64,000 bases of DNA, taken from Pseudomonas capsici (lineage in GTDB: Bacteria > Pseudomonadota > Gammaproteobacteria > Pseudomonadales > Pseudomonadaceae). The DNA is taken from NCBI RefSeq assembly GCF_017165765.1, contig NZ_JAFGZD010000004.1:62001-126000 (forward strand), written 5' to 3'. The first letter of the stretch is position 1; each line of letters begins with the position of its first letter. The position numbers and the translations under genes are program-made. The notes beneath the pieces were generated by a model. The model did no database searches and was not told the origin of the DNA. It was given only the letters and a program-made list of their open reading frames with translations. This document shows, in pieces, positions 44,371 through 54,398 of the stretch.

Positions 44371-46113
44371 TTAAAGGAACAATCCGGGACCCGGGCGGCT
44401 TCCTTCGGGGAATCTGACGCCGACTTTGAGGATCTTGTTCCCTTCCATCACCGCAACAGTCCAAATAGTTCCATTCCATTCGATCTGGTCGCCCACGACG
44501 GGCTCGCCGCGATTCTTCTGAATGATGAACTGGCTAAGCGGCATATTGCTATCCAGACCGTCGAGCTTGAGGCCATACAGTGCCGCGACGGCACCCAGTT
44601 GCGCATCGCCTTCCAGCACGAAGTCGCCGAAGAAGCGCAAGTCCAGACCGCGCTGCGGAGCCTGGCTGAACAGTTTGCCCAGTGCCGGAAGATCATGTTC
44701 GTGGCCGATTACGCACAGCATGTCGCCCACTTCCAGTGTGGTACTGCCGGAAGGGTGGAGCAGTTGCTGGTTTCTGAACAGCGCCGCGATCCGCGTGTTC
44801 TCGGGCATCTTCAACTCGCGCAGGGCTGCACCGATACACCACTTTTCAGCGCCCAGGCGATAAACGAACAGCTCCCATTCACTGGTGACATGTACTTCAA
44901 GCGCCGAACGGGTAATCGGTGCCGGATCGGGCGGAACCGTGACCTTGAGCAGTTTTGCCATCCACGGCAGGCTGGTGCCTTGCAGCAACAGCGAAACCAG
45001 CACGATGAAGAACGCGAGGTTGAAGTACAGCTGAGCGTTGGGCAGGCCGGCCATCAGCGGGAACACCGCCAGAATGATCGGAACCGCGCCGCGCAGGCCG
45101 ACCCAGGCAATGAATGCCTTTTCACGACCATGGAACGCCTTGAACGGTAACAGGCCGACCATGACCGACAGCGGACGCGCCACCAGGATCATCCACAACG
45201 CCAGACCCAGAGCCGGGATTGCGATAGGCAGCAGGTCGTGGGGCGTGACCAGCAGGCCCAGGACCAGGAACATGCCGATCTGCGCCAGCCAGGCCATGCC
45301 GTCGAGCATGTGCAGGATGCCGTGACGGCTACGGATTGGCCGGTTGCCCAGCACCAGTCCGCAGAGGTAAACGGCCAGGAAGCCGCTGCCGTGAATGGCG
45401 TTGGTCAGGGCAAAGATCGCCAGACCACCCGCGATGACCAGAATCGGATACAGCCCGGCTGCCAGATTGATGCGGTTGACCAGTTGCAGCATCAGCCAGC
45501 CGCCACCCAGGCCGATGAAGCTGCCGATACCGAACTCTTGAATGAGATGGCCCAGCAATCCCCAGTGCAGGCCGGTCTGGCCGCTGGCGAGCATGCCGAT
45601 CAGGGTGACGGTCAGAAACACCGCCATGGGGTCGTTGCTGCCGGATTCGATTTCCAGGCTGGCGGTCACCCGCTCGTTAAGGCCCTTGCCACCCAGCAGG
45701 GAGAATACCGCGGCGGCATCGGTAGAACCGACGATTGCGCCAATCAACAGGCCCTGGATCATGTTCAGGTCGAACAGCCAGGCCGCGACCATGCCGGTCA
45801 GTCCTGTGGTGATCAGAACCCCGACCGTTGCCAGCGACAAGGCGGGCCATAACGCGACCCGGAAACTGGCGACCCGGGTGCGCAGACCGCCATCGAGCAG
45901 AATCACCGCCAGGGCGAGGTTGCCTACCAGATAGGCTGTGGCGTAGTTGTCGAAGATGATCCCGCCGCCATCGACCCCGGCGACCATGCCCACGGCAAGG
46001 ATAATGACCAGAATCGGAATGCCGAGACGCGAAGACAGAGAACTGACCAGAATACTTGCGCCCACCAGCAACGCGCCGATCAGGAACAGGCTGTTGATGG
46101 TCGTGGCATCCAA
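44371..46113 (-). CDS. nhaP2: K+/H+ antiporter NhaP2 (CvrA)
   Basis: The 580-residue protein has a 12-TM CPA1 antiporter domain (about residues 1-390; LLDGGLRT and [12 protein letters not shown] with the transport Asn-Asp pair). A cytoplasmic TrkA-C/RCK-C domain (about 405-490) and a CorC/HlyC-like C-terminus (about 500-580) follow. It exports K+ in exchange for protons and limits cell volume at low osmolarity, which fits with the mechanosensitive channel gene 39 bases downstream. The ATG at 46113 gives the family length. Confidence 0.93.
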   Translation of the reverse strand: MDATTINSLFLIGALLVGASILVSSLSSRLGIPILVIILAVGMVAGVDGGGIIFDNYATAYLVGNLALAVILLDGGLRTRVASFRVALWPALSLATVGVLITTGLTGMVAAWLFDLNMIQGLLIGAIVGSTDAAAVFSLLGGKGLNERVTASLEIESGSNDPMAVFLTVTLIGMLASGQTGLHWGLLGHLIQEFGIGSFIGLGGGWLMLQLVNRINLAAGLYPILVIAGGLAIFALTNAIHGSGFLAVYLCGLVLGNRPIRSRHGILHMLDGMAWLAQIGMFLVLGLLVTPHDLLPIAIPALGLALWMILVARPLSVMVGLLPFKAFHGREKAFIAWVGLRGAVPIILAVFPLMAGLPNAQLYFNLAFFIVLVSLLLQGTSLPWMAKLLKVTVPPDPAPITRSALEVHVTSEWELFVYRLGAEKWCIGAALRELKMPENTRIAALFRNQQLLHPSGSTTLEVGDMLCVIGHEHDLPALGKLFSQAPQRGLDLRFFGDFVLEGDAQLGAVAALYGLKLDGLDSNMPLSQFIIQKNRGEPVVGDQIEWNGTIWTVAVMEGNKILKVGVRFPEGSRPGPGLFL

Positions 46114-46463
46114 GGGCGGTACTCCATATATAAACGGTTATAAACAGACGTGCCGCAAACTGACCATGCAGTCTGCATGCCAAGGGATTCTAACCTGTTG
46201 AATTGGCTGGCTGTCAAAAAAGGTTACAGACTGATCCGATAAATAATCAGTGACTTACTATTCTCTATCGGCTCGTGTGCATGGCTTGTCTTGCGCAGGA
46301 AAAGCGAGGCCATGGCTGCAACCCAAGTTGCCTGGATTGAGAGGCGCGACGATGGATATCGGCTCAATACCCTCGTCGCTTTTTCAGTGCGGCGAGGGTA
46401 TTGGAGTCATGAAGGTCATGTGGCAAAGACAGCGGGGGCGGCAAAACAGCCGGGGTCGAGTTT
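46114..46463. other. Intergenic region between nhaP2 and the acyl-CoA dehydrogenase gene
   Basis: No gene is seen in 350 bases. The feature of note is a hairpin at 46365-46403: a 15-base stem CAATACCCTCGTCGC / GCGGCGAGGGTATTG with one G-T wobble and a 9-base loop. It is 61 bases beyond the dehydrogenase stop and is probably its termination or 3'-end structure. The rest should hold the minus-strand nhaP2 promoter, which I cannot place. Confidence 0.6.
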
Positions 46464-48266
46464 CTAGAACCAGTCGCCCTGCATCCCCAGGCAGGCATCG
46501 TCCCGGTTTTCCAGTAGCGTCAGTTCATGATGGCAGCCTGGGATTTCCCAGGTCAGGAAGTACCGGGCTGCCTGTAACTTGCCCTGATAGAAACCGGCAT
46601 CGGACGGGGTGTTCCGAGTCAGTCCTTCCGTGGCGCGAATGGCCTGTTCCAGCCAGCGCCAGCCGATGACGGTATGGCCGAACACTTTCAGATAGAGCGC
46701 CGAATTCGCGAGGGTGGTACTGACTTTGCCCTGTGCCAGATCGGTCAGCAGGCCGACCGTCACCGTTTGCAGGCGTGTCACCAGTTGTTCCAGCGGCTGA
46801 CGCAAGGCATCGAGGCTTTCGTGGGCGCTGGCTCGTCGGGTGGTGTCGGCAATCAGGCGAATCAGTTGCTTGAGTCCGGCACCATTGTTCTGTGCCAGCT
46901 TGCGGCCCAGCAAGTCCAGCGACTGAATACCGTGAGTGCCTTCATGGATCGGGTTCAGACGGTTATCGCGGTAATACTGCTCAACCGGATATTCGCGTGT
47001 GTAGCCATGGCCGCCGAGAATCTGGATCGCCAGCTCGTTGGCTTTCAGGCAGAACTCCGACGGCCATGACTTGACGATGGGCGTCAGCAGGTCGAGCAGT
47101 TCGTGGGCCTGGTGCTTCAGCTCTTCGGTTTCGCCGGTCCGGGTATCGTCAAACAGACGAGCGCTATACAGGCCAAGGTCGAAAGCGCCTTCCACGTAAG
47201 CTTTTTGCGTGAGCAGCATGCGCCTGACATCGGCGTGCTGAATGATCGGCACCGGCGCACTCTGTGGGTCCCGGTTGTCGGGCAGTCTTCCCTGCGGGCG
47301 TTCCCGGGCGTAGTCCAGGGAATACAGATAACCCGCATAACCGAGCATGATGGCGCCCATGCCTACGCCAATGCGTGCTTCGTTCATCATCTGGAACATG
47401 TAGCTCAGGCCCTGGTGGGGCTTGCCTACCAGATAGCCCACGCATTGCCCGTTATCGCCGAAGTTCAACGCCGTCGAGGTGGTGCCGCGCCAGCCCATCT
47501 TGTGAAACAGCCCGGCCAGAATCACGTCATTGCGGGGGCCGTTGCTGCCGTCTTCATTGACCAGAAACTTGGGCACGATGAACAGTGAAATCCCTTTCAC
47601 GCCAGCCGGTGCGTCCGGCAGCTTGGCCAGCACCATATGGACGATATTTTCCGACAGCGAATGATCGCCGCCGGAAATGAATATCTTGTTGCCACGCAAT
47701 CTATAGCTGCCATCCGCTGCGGGTTCGGCACGGGTGCGGATATCGGAGAGCGATGAGCCTGCATGGGGTTCGGTCAGTGCCATGGTGCCGAAAAAGCGGC
47801 CTTCGATGATCGGTTGCAGGAAACGCTGCTTCTGCTCGTCGCTGCCGAAGCTTTCGATCAGGTTCGCCACGCCCATGCTCAGGAACGGATAGGCCGTGGT
47901 GCCCGCGTTCGCGGCCTGGAAGTGAGCAAAACAGGCTTGTGAGAGCAGGGTCGGCAACTGCATGCCACCTTCTTCGAAGTCCCGAGCCGCATTGAGAAAA
48001 CCGGCCTCCAGAAACGCATCCACCGCCGGTTTGACCTCGGGGATCAGTACAGCCTCGCCATTCTCGTAGCGCGGTTCGTTTTCATCGGCTTTGCGGTTAT
48101 GGGGCTCAAAGTACTTTTCGGCGATGGTGCGTGCAGTACCGATGGCCGCATCGAACGTCTCGCGGCTGTGCTCGGCAAAACGCTCGCGCCGGGTCAGCGC
48201 CTCGGCGTCCAGCACTTCATACAGCTCGAAAGCCAGATTGCGGGAACTGAGCAGCGTCTCGGACAT
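46464..48266 (-). CDS. Acyl-CoA dehydrogenase with C-terminal extension (DmdC-like)
   Basis: This 600-residue flavoenzyme is larger than classical acyl-CoA dehydrogenases (about 380). It shows TMALTEPHAGSSLSDIRTRA, GNKIFISGGDH, NEARIGVGMGA, and a helical C-terminal domain with ILGGHGYTREYPVEQYYRDNR around the expected catalytic/FAD region. It ends in the YLTWEIPGCHHEL region. The layout fits the DmdC/FadE5-like group; the actual acyl substrate is unknown. I chose ATG 48266 with GAGGG upstream. It is 165 bases from putA with a repeat between. Confidence 0.88.
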   Translation of the reverse strand: MSETLLSSRNLAFELYEVLDAEALTRRERFAEHSRETFDAAIGTARTIAEKYFEPHNRKADENEPRYENGEAVLIPEVKPAVDAFLEAGFLNAARDFEEGGMQLPTLLSQACFAHFQAANAGTTAYPFLSMGVANLIESFGSDEQKQRFLQPIIEGRFFGTMALTEPHAGSSLSDIRTRAEPAADGSYRLRGNKIFISGGDHSLSENIVHMVLAKLPDAPAGVKGISLFIVPKFLVNEDGSNGPRNDVILAGLFHKMGWRGTTSTALNFGDNGQCVGYLVGKPHQGLSYMFQMMNEARIGVGMGAIMLGYAGYLYSLDYARERPQGRLPDNRDPQSAPVPIIQHADVRRMLLTQKAYVEGAFDLGLYSARLFDDTRTGETEELKHQAHELLDLLTPIVKSWPSEFCLKANELAIQILGGHGYTREYPVEQYYRDNRLNPIHEGTHGIQSLDLLGRKLAQNNGAGLKQLIRLIADTTRRASAHESLDALRQPLEQLVTRLQTVTVGLLTDLAQGKVSTTLANSALYLKVFGHTVIGWRWLEQAIRATEGLTRNTPSDAGFYQGKLQAARYFLTWEIPGCHHELTLLENRDDACLGMQGDWF

Positions 48267-48357
48267 GACCTTCACCCTCTGTCTTGTGGTGGGCAGAGTC
48301 TAGGCCGGAGACGGGACGCTGCCCAGCATGATTGATGGGGGTGATGGTGAGGGGAAA

Positions 48358-48424
48358 GCGGCAAGTTACAAGCGGCAAGCCACAAGTCAAAAACTTGAAG
48401 CTTGCTGCTTGCCGCTTACAACTT
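48358..48424. repeat. Long-hairpin repeat, copy 3 (after putA)
   Basis: The left arm (48358-48387, GCGGCAAGTTACAAGCGGCA) and right arm (48392-48424, GCTTGCTGCTTGCCGCTTAC) are inverted copies of the AAGC-rich unit. They give a long stem with a short loop. The right arm ends 6 bases from the putA stop, as in copies 1 and 2. Confidence 0.75.
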
Positions 48425-48430
48425 CCTTTC

Positions 48431-51400
48431 TCAACCTATCGTCATCAGGCTCGCATTGCCGCCCGCCGCGGCGGTGTTGACGCTCAGGGCGCGTTCGATC
48501 ACCAGACGTTCCAGTGCCACGTTGGTTTCGCCGTGGGACAGGCCGTTGACGCCGATGATTGCACCGGCGCGCTGGGCCACTTGCTCGCATATGGCGCGCA
48601 ACTGGTCGGAATCGCCGTGATGCAGAACGGCGTCGATCAGCACTTCATCCTTGCTCCAGTCTGCGACCAGTTTGATGCGCGCCTGAACCTCTTTCGGCAG
48701 GCGGGTACGCAACGGTTTGCCGATTGCGGTTTCCGGCCAGATAGCGGTGCTGCCGACGGCCAGGACCGCCGCCAGTTGGGTCAGCAGGTCGGCTTCGTCG
48801 TCGGCCAGACACAGCACGTGTTCACGCGGCAGGATGCTGTAGCTGTTGCGTTCGCCGGTCGGGCCGGTCAGCAGGCGGGTGGTGCCGCTTTGCGATTGTT
48901 CGGCAAACTGATTGCACAACTCGTCCAGTTCGGGCTGTTGATTGCTGGCGGCCCAGGCTTTCAAGGCCTGTAGCGGTTTGCCCAGGCTTTCCTGAACGCG
49001 GGTGTCGGGTGCTATCAACTTATCGCCACGGTTGAAGGATTGCCCGATTGAATCCTGTGGGCGAGTGGACAGCAGGCGATACAGGTACAGTGGCCCGCCC
49101 GCTTTCGGTCCGGTCCCCGACAGGCCTTCGCCACCGAACGGCTGCACGCCCACCACGGCACCGACAATATTGCGGTTGACGTAGATGTTGCCGGCATTGA
49201 CGTTATCGATGACCTTGGCAATCGTTTCGTCGATGCGGGTGTGGACACCCAGGGTCAGGCCGTAGCCGGAAGCGTTGATCTGGCCGATGAGCTGGTCCAG
49301 CTCCTTGCGCTTGTAGCGAACCACGTGCAGCACCGGTCCGAAGATTTCCCGTTGCAGCTCGTCGAAGCTTTCCAGTTCGATCAGGGTCGGCATCACGTAG
49401 GTGCCGCGCTTGAGGTCCGCGCTGTTAGCGATTGCCATCTGATAGACCTGACGGCCCTTGTCGCGCATGCCTTGAATGTGTTTCTCGATCCCGGTCTTGG
49501 CTTCGGCATCGATCACCGGACCGATATCCACGGACAGATGCTCCGGGTTGCCCAGGCGGTTTTCGGCCATGGCACCCTTGAGCATTTCGATCACGCGGTC
49601 GGCGGAGTCTTCCTGCAGGCACAGCACGCGCAGTGCCGAGCAACGCTGGCCGGCGCTGTCGAAGGCTGAAGACAGAATATCGATCACCACCTGTTCGGTG
49701 AGGGCCGAGGAGTCGACGATCATGGCGTTCTGGCCACCGGTTTCGGCAATCAGCGGGATCGGTCGACCCTGGGCATCGAGACGTCCGGCAATATTGCGTT
49801 GCAGCAGGCGCGCCACTTCGGTGGAACCGGTGAACATCACGCCTTTGACGCGTTCGTCGCCCACCAGTTTGGCACCGACGGTTTCGCCGCGCCCCGGCAG
49901 CAGTTGCAGTACGCCTTCCGGAATGCCGGCTTCCAGCAGCAGGCGCACAGCCTGAGCTGCGATCAACGGGGTCTGCTCGGCGGGTTTGGCCAGCACCGGG
50001 TTGCCAGCGGCCAATGCCGCTGCGACCTGACCACTGAAAATCGCCAGCGGGAAGTTCCACGGGCTGATGCAGACCACCGGTCCGAGCGGGCGGTGAGTAT
50101 CGTTGCTGAAGTCGTTGCGCGCCTGCACAGCGTAGTAGCGCAGGAAGTCCACGGCTTCGCGAACTTCGGCAATGGCGTTTGCGAAGGTCTTGCCTGCTTC
50201 GCGGACCAGCAGGCCCATCAATGGCTGGATCTCGTTTTCCATCAGGTCGGCAGCACGCTCGAGAATCGCAGCGCGCTCGGCTGGCGGTGTGGCTTGCCAG
50301 ATCGGGCCTGAAATCATCGCGCTCTGGAGGGCGTTATCCACATCCTCCAGGCTGGCTTCCTGTACATGACCTACTACGTCTCGCTGGTCGGACGGGTTCA
50401 GGGCTGCAACCGTCGGACCTTCGCTGGTCGGGCAGCCGAGAATCGGCGCAGCTTTCCAGTCGTTGTGCGCGGTCGCCAGCAAGGCCGACGACAGCGAGGC
50501 CAGACGATGTTCGTTGGCCATGTCGATGCCGCTGGAATTGGGACGCTCCGGGCCGTAAAGGTCGCGAGGCAGCGGGATTCGCGGGTGTGGCAGGCCGCAG
50601 TTGCCTTCCTGGGTCGCCATGCGTTCGATGCTGCTGACCGGGTCGGCCACCAGTTCCTGGATCGAAACCGACTGATCGGCGATGCGGTTGACGAACGAGG
50701 TGTTGGCACCGTTTTCCAGCAGGCGTCGCACCAGATAGGCCAGCAGCGTTTCGTGGGTGCCGACCGGCGCGTACACACGGCAAGGACGGTTCAGCTTGCC
50801 ATCGGCCACCTTGCCCACCACCTGTTCGTAAAGCGGTTCGCCCATACCATGTAGGCACTGGAATTCGTACTGGCCGGGATAATAGTTCTGACCGGCAATG
50901 TGATAAATGGCCGCCAGTGTATGGGCGTTGTGGGTCGCGAACTGCGGATAGATGACTTCCGGTGCTGCCAGCAGTTTGCGTGCACAGGCGATATAGGAAA
51001 CGTCGGTATAGACCTTGCGGGTATAGACCGGATAACCCTCCAGGCCTTCGACTTGGGCGCGCTTGATTTCGCTGTCCCAGTACGCGCCTTTTACCAGACG
51101 GATCATCAGGCGGTGACGGCTGCGACGCGCCAGATCGATCACGTAATCGATCACATACGGGCAGCGTTTCTGATAGGCCTGGATGACAAAGCCGATGCCG
51201 TTCCAGCCAGTCAGTTGCGGCTCGAAGCACAGGCGTTCCAGCAGATCCAGCGACAACTCGAGGCGGTCGGCTTCTTCGGCGTCGATATTCAGGCCGATAT
51301 CGTATTGCCGTGCCAGCAGGGTCAGCGACAGCAGGCGCGGATACAGTTCTTCCATCACCCGCTCGTACTGGGCGCGGCTATAGCGTGGGTGCAGTGCCGA

Positions 51401-52384
51401 CAACTTGATGGAAATGCCCGGGCCTTCATAAATGCCGCGGCCATGTGAGGCCTTGCCGATGGAGTGGATGGCCTGCTCGTAGGACGCCAGATACTTCTGC
51501 GCATCATGCTCGGTAAGCGCTGCCTCACCCAGCATGTCATAGGAATAACGAAAGCCTTTGGCTTCGAAGCGGCTGGCGTTGGCCAGGGCTTCGCCGATGG
51601 TTTCGCCGGTCACGAATTGTTCGCCCATCAAGCGCATGGCCATGTCCACGCCCTTGCGGATCATCGGTTCGCCGCTCTTGCCGATGATGCGGCTCAGGGA
51701 CGAGGAAAGGCCGGTTTCGTTATGGGTGGACACCAGCTTGCCGGTCAGCAGCAGGCCCCAGGTGGCGGCGTTGACGAACAGCGACGGGCTGTTGCCCAGA
51801 TGTGGCTGCCAGTTGCCATTGCTGATCTTGTCGCGGATCAGCGCATCGCGAGTGCCTTTGTCCGGGATGCGCAGCAGTGCTTCGGCCAGACACATCAGCG
51901 CCACGCCTTCCTGAGATGACAGCGAGAATTCCTGCAGTAATCCCTGAACGATTCCGGCGCGCCCGCTGGCGCTCTTCTGGTTGCGCAGCTTCTCGGCAAT
52001 GGAGGCCGCCAGCTTGTGGGTGGCTTCGGCCATGGGGGCGGGCAGGCGGGCCTGCTCCAGCAGCATGGGCACCACTTCCTGCTCGGGGCGACGATAGGCG
52101 GCGGTAATGGCCGCACGCAGGACCGATTGCGGCAGGATGCTCTCGGCGAACTCCAGAAAGCTCTGATAGTTCGTATCCGTCGGCAGATCGCCGCTGTCAT
52201 CGCCGTCCTTGCTGCCCAGGCCATCGAGTTCCTGCAGGGTTGCACCACTCTCCAGTTTTTCCAGGTAATTGAAGATGGCCTGCTTGATCAACCAGTGCGG
52301 CGTACGGTCGATGGATTGTGCGGCTGCTTTCAATCGCTCGCGGGTCAGGTCGTCAAGTTTGACGCCCAGAGTGGTGGTGGCCAT
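48431..52384 (-). CDS. putA: Trifunctional PutA: repressor, proline dehydrogenase and P5C dehydrogenase
   Basis: PutA oxidises proline to glutamate in two steps and represses its own regulon when proline is absent. In order, the 1317-residue protein has an N-terminal ribbon-helix-helix DNA-binding domain (residues 1-45, TTTLGVKLDDLTRERLK). The FAD-dependent proline dehydrogenase barrel spans about 190-540 (GIGFVIQAYQKR, RLVKGAYWDSEIK). The aldehyde dehydrogenase domain spans about 600-1080 (ISPWNFPLAIFSGQ, ETGGQNAMIVDSS, nucleophile Cys in SAGQRCSALRVL). A C-terminal lid domain completes it. It is divergent from putP, and five PutA hexamers lie between them. Confidence 0.98.
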   Translation of the reverse strand: MATTTLGVKLDDLTRERLKAAAQSIDRTPHWLIKQAIFNYLEKLESGATLQELDGLGSKDGDDSGDLPTDTNYQSFLEFAESILPQSVLRAAITAAYRRPEQEVVPMLLEQARLPAPMAEATHKLAASIAEKLRNQKSASGRAGIVQGLLQEFSLSSQEGVALMCLAEALLRIPDKGTRDALIRDKISNGNWQPHLGNSPSLFVNAATWGLLLTGKLVSTHNETGLSSSLSRIIGKSGEPMIRKGVDMAMRLMGEQFVTGETIGEALANASRFEAKGFRYSYDMLGEAALTEHDAQKYLASYEQAIHSIGKASHGRGIYEGPGISIKLSALHPRYSRAQYERVMEELYPRLLSLTLLARQYDIGLNIDAEEADRLELSLDLLERLCFEPQLTGWNGIGFVIQAYQKRCPYVIDYVIDLARRSRHRLMIRLVKGAYWDSEIKRAQVEGLEGYPVYTRKVYTDVSYIACARKLLAAPEVIYPQFATHNAHTLAAIYHIAGQNYYPGQYEFQCLHGMGEPLYEQVVGKVADGKLNRPCRVYAPVGTHETLLAYLVRRLLENGANTSFVNRIADQSVSIQELVADPVSSIERMATQEGNCGLPHPRIPLPRDLYGPERPNSSGIDMANEHRLASLSSALLATAHNDWKAAPILGCPTSEGPTVAALNPSDQRDVVGHVQEASLEDVDNALQSAMISGPIWQATPPAERAAILERAADLMENEIQPLMGLLVREAGKTFANAIAEVREAVDFLRYYAVQARNDFSNDTHRPLGPVVCISPWNFPLAIFSGQVAAALAAGNPVLAKPAEQTPLIAAQAVRLLLEAGIPEGVLQLLPGRGETVGAKLVGDERVKGVMFTGSTEVARLLQRNIAGRLDAQGRPIPLIAETGGQNAMIVDSSALTEQVVIDILSSAFDSAGQRCSALRVLCLQEDSADRVIEMLKGAMAENRLGNPEHLSVDIGPVIDAEAKTGIEKHIQGMRDKGRQVYQMAIANSADLKRGTYVMPTLIELESFDELQREIFGPVLHVVRYKRKELDQLIGQINASGYGLTLGVHTRIDETIAKVIDNVNAGNIYVNRNIVGAVVGVQPFGGEGLSGTGPKAGGPLYLYRLLSTRPQDSIGQSFNRGDKLIAPDTRVQESLGKPLQALKAWAASNQQPELDELCNQFAEQSQSGTTRLLTGPTGERNSYSILPREHVLCLADDEADLLTQLAAVLAVGSTAIWPETAIGKPLRTRLPKEVQARIKLVADWSKDEVLIDAVLHHGDSDQLRAICEQVAQRAGAIIGVNGLSHGETNVALERLVIERALSVNTAAAGGNASLMTIG

Positions 52385-52839
52385 GTCTTGTCCTCATTGT
52401 TGCCACTCTGTGCGTGGCCTCGGCTTTGGGTCAGGTTAGCTTTGCTCCAGAAAAGGTGCAACCGGGTGCAACCTGTTTTTTGCCGAATATTTCAGGCTCA
52501 TTCCGGGTCATGACAGGGTAAGTCGGGTCAATGCATGATTTTGAGGCGTTATGTTTTGCGTAATGAGCATTGGCCGCCTCAAAATGAGGCGTAAATCACA
52601 GCGCAATGATCATTTGGTGACAGGTGCAACTGTCTGATTGAAACAGGTTGCACCTTTTTCGAAATGTCTAATAGGATTCGTCATGACGGTGCAACCGTTG
52701 GCGAGACGTTCAGTGGCTGCTTCCTTGCGGGATTCCAGTCAGCGCTGCGTCGGGTACAAGGGCATGGATGGCGGGTTCGGTAACCGGCGTTTTTCCCGAG
52801 TATCCGGCGTTTCATAAAAACAATGCCAAGGCAGAACTC
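52385..52839. promoter_or_regulatory. putA-putP control region with five PutA hexamers
   Basis: This 455-base region contains GTTGCA, the recognition hexamer of the PutA ribbon-helix-helix domain, in either orientation five times. The sites are 52457-52462 and 52467-52472 (both TGCAAC, exactly 10 bases apart), 52625-52630 (TGCAAC), 52647-52652 (GTTGCA) and 52690-52695 (TGCAAC). Most are in an extended AGGTGCAAC setting. The first pair is close to putA, the other three are on the putP side. No gene is present. The putP ATG is at 52840. Confidence 0.82.
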
Positions 52840-54327
52840 ATGAGCTTCAACAACCCAACCCTGATCACCTTCGTGATCTATATCGCGGCAATGGTCCTGA
52901 TCGGTCTTCTGGCCTATCGCTCCACCAATAACTTCTCCGACTATATTCTTGGCGGGCGCAGCCTGGGCAGCTTCGTGACGGCTCTCTCGGCGGGGGCTTC
53001 GGACATGAGTGGCTGGCTGTTGATGGGCCTGCCGGGCGCGATCTACATGTCGGGTCTGTCGGAAAGCTGGATCGCCATCGGCCTGATCGCAGGTGCTTAC
53101 CTGAACTGGCTGTTCGTGGCTGGCCGCTTGCGTGTACAGACCGAGCACAATGGCGATGCGCTGACCCTTCCGGATTACTTCAGCAGCCGCTTTGAAGACA
53201 CCAGTGGCTTGCTGCGCATCATTTCGGCCATCGTGATTCTGGTGTTCTTCACCATTTATTGCGCCTCGGGCATCGTCGCGGGGGCGCGCCTCTTTGAAAG
53301 CACGTTTGGCATGTCCTACGAGACAGCGCTGTGGGCGGGTGCCGCGGCGACCATCGCTTACACTTTTGTCGGTGGTTTCCTGGCGGTGAGCTGGACCGAT
53401 ACGGTTCAGGCAACGCTGATGATTTTCGCGCTGATCCTCACGCCGATCATCGTCCTGCTGGCAACCGGTGGTGTCGATACGACCTTTCTGGCCATCGAGG
53501 CCAAGAACCCGGCCGGTTTCGACATGTTCCAGGGCACTACCTTCATCGGCATCGTCTCGTTGCTGGCCTGGGGCCTGGGTTATTTCGGCCAGCCGCATAT
53601 TCTGGCGCGCTTCATGGCTGCCGATTCGGTCAAGTCGATTGCCAGTGCCCGCCGCATTTCCATGAGCTGGATGATTCTTTGTCTGGGCGGTGCAGTCGCC
53701 GTGGGCTTTTTCGGCATCGCTTATTTCTCGGCCAATCCCGAGGTGGCCGGGCCGGTCACTGAAAACCACGAGCGCGTGTTCATCGAACTGGCGAAGCTGC
53801 TGTTCAATCCATGGATTGCCGGCGTTCTGCTGTCCGCCATTCTCGCGGCAGTCATGAGCACCCTGAGCTGTCAGTTGCTGGTGTGCTCCAGTGCCCTGAC
53901 TGAAGACTTTTACAAGGCTTATCTGCGCAAGGGCGCTTCCCAGCTTGAGCTGGTCTGGGTCGGTCGTGCGATGGTGCTGTTGATCTCGGTGATTGCCATC
54001 CTGCTGGCTGCCAACCCTGAAAACCGTGTGCTGGGACTGGTGAGCTATGCGTGGGCCGGTTTCGGTGCCGCTTTCGGGCCGGTCGTGCTGATTTCGCTGC
54101 TGTGGAAAGGCATGACTCGCAATGGCGCGCTGGCTGGCGTTGTAGTAGGAGCGGTCACCGTGGTGCTCTGGAAGCAGTTCAGTACCATGGGGCTGTACGA
54201 AATCGTGCCGGGCTTTATCTTCGCCAGTATCGCGATCGTGGTCTTCAGCCTGATTGGCAAAGGTCCGTCCGTTGCGATGCAGGAGCGTTTCCTCGCTGCC
54301 GATAAAGAGTTCAAGGCTGCCCGTTGA
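52840..54327 (+). CDS. putP: Sodium/proline symporter
   Basis: PutP imports proline with Na+ to feed PutA. The 495-residue SSS-family protein has about 13 TM helices. It shows YRSTNNFSDYILGGRSLGSFVTALSAGASDMSGWLLMG in the first helices (Na+ site), AWGLGYFGQPHILARF and VMSTLSCQLLVCSSALTEDFYK. I chose ATG 52840 (MSFNNPTLITF), the conserved start. The earlier in-frame ATG at 52768 lies in the control region. A terminator follows. Confidence 0.97.
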   Translation: MSFNNPTLITFVIYIAAMVLIGLLAYRSTNNFSDYILGGRSLGSFVTALSAGASDMSGWLLMGLPGAIYMSGLSESWIAIGLIAGAYLNWLFVAGRLRVQTEHNGDALTLPDYFSSRFEDTSGLLRIISAIVILVFFTIYCASGIVAGARLFESTFGMSYETALWAGAAATIAYTFVGGFLAVSWTDTVQATLMIFALILTPIIVLLATGGVDTTFLAIEAKNPAGFDMFQGTTFIGIVSLLAWGLGYFGQPHILARFMAADSVKSIASARRISMSWMILCLGGAVAVGFFGIAYFSANPEVAGPVTENHERVFIELAKLLFNPWIAGVLLSAILAAVMSTLSCQLLVCSSALTEDFYKAYLRKGASQLELVWVGRAMVLLISVIAILLAANPENRVLGLVSYAWAGFGAAFGPVVLISLLWKGMTRNGALAGVVVGAVTVVLWKQFSTMGLYEIVPGFIFASIAIVVFSLIGKGPSVAMQERFLAADKEFKAAR

Positions 54328-54348
54328 TCGGTCTGTCCTGAAATGACG

Positions 54349-54383
54349 AAGGCCCGCCTCTGTGGAGTGCGGGCCTTTCTTTT
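54349..54383 (+). terminator. Rho-independent terminator of putP
   Basis: A 9-base stem AAGGCCCGC / GCGGGCCTT encloses CTCTGTGGAGT and is followed by TCTTTT. It starts 21 bases after the putP stop, before the converging alginate lyase gene. Confidence 0.88.
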
Positions 54384-54398
54384 GTGGGAGGGGATATA

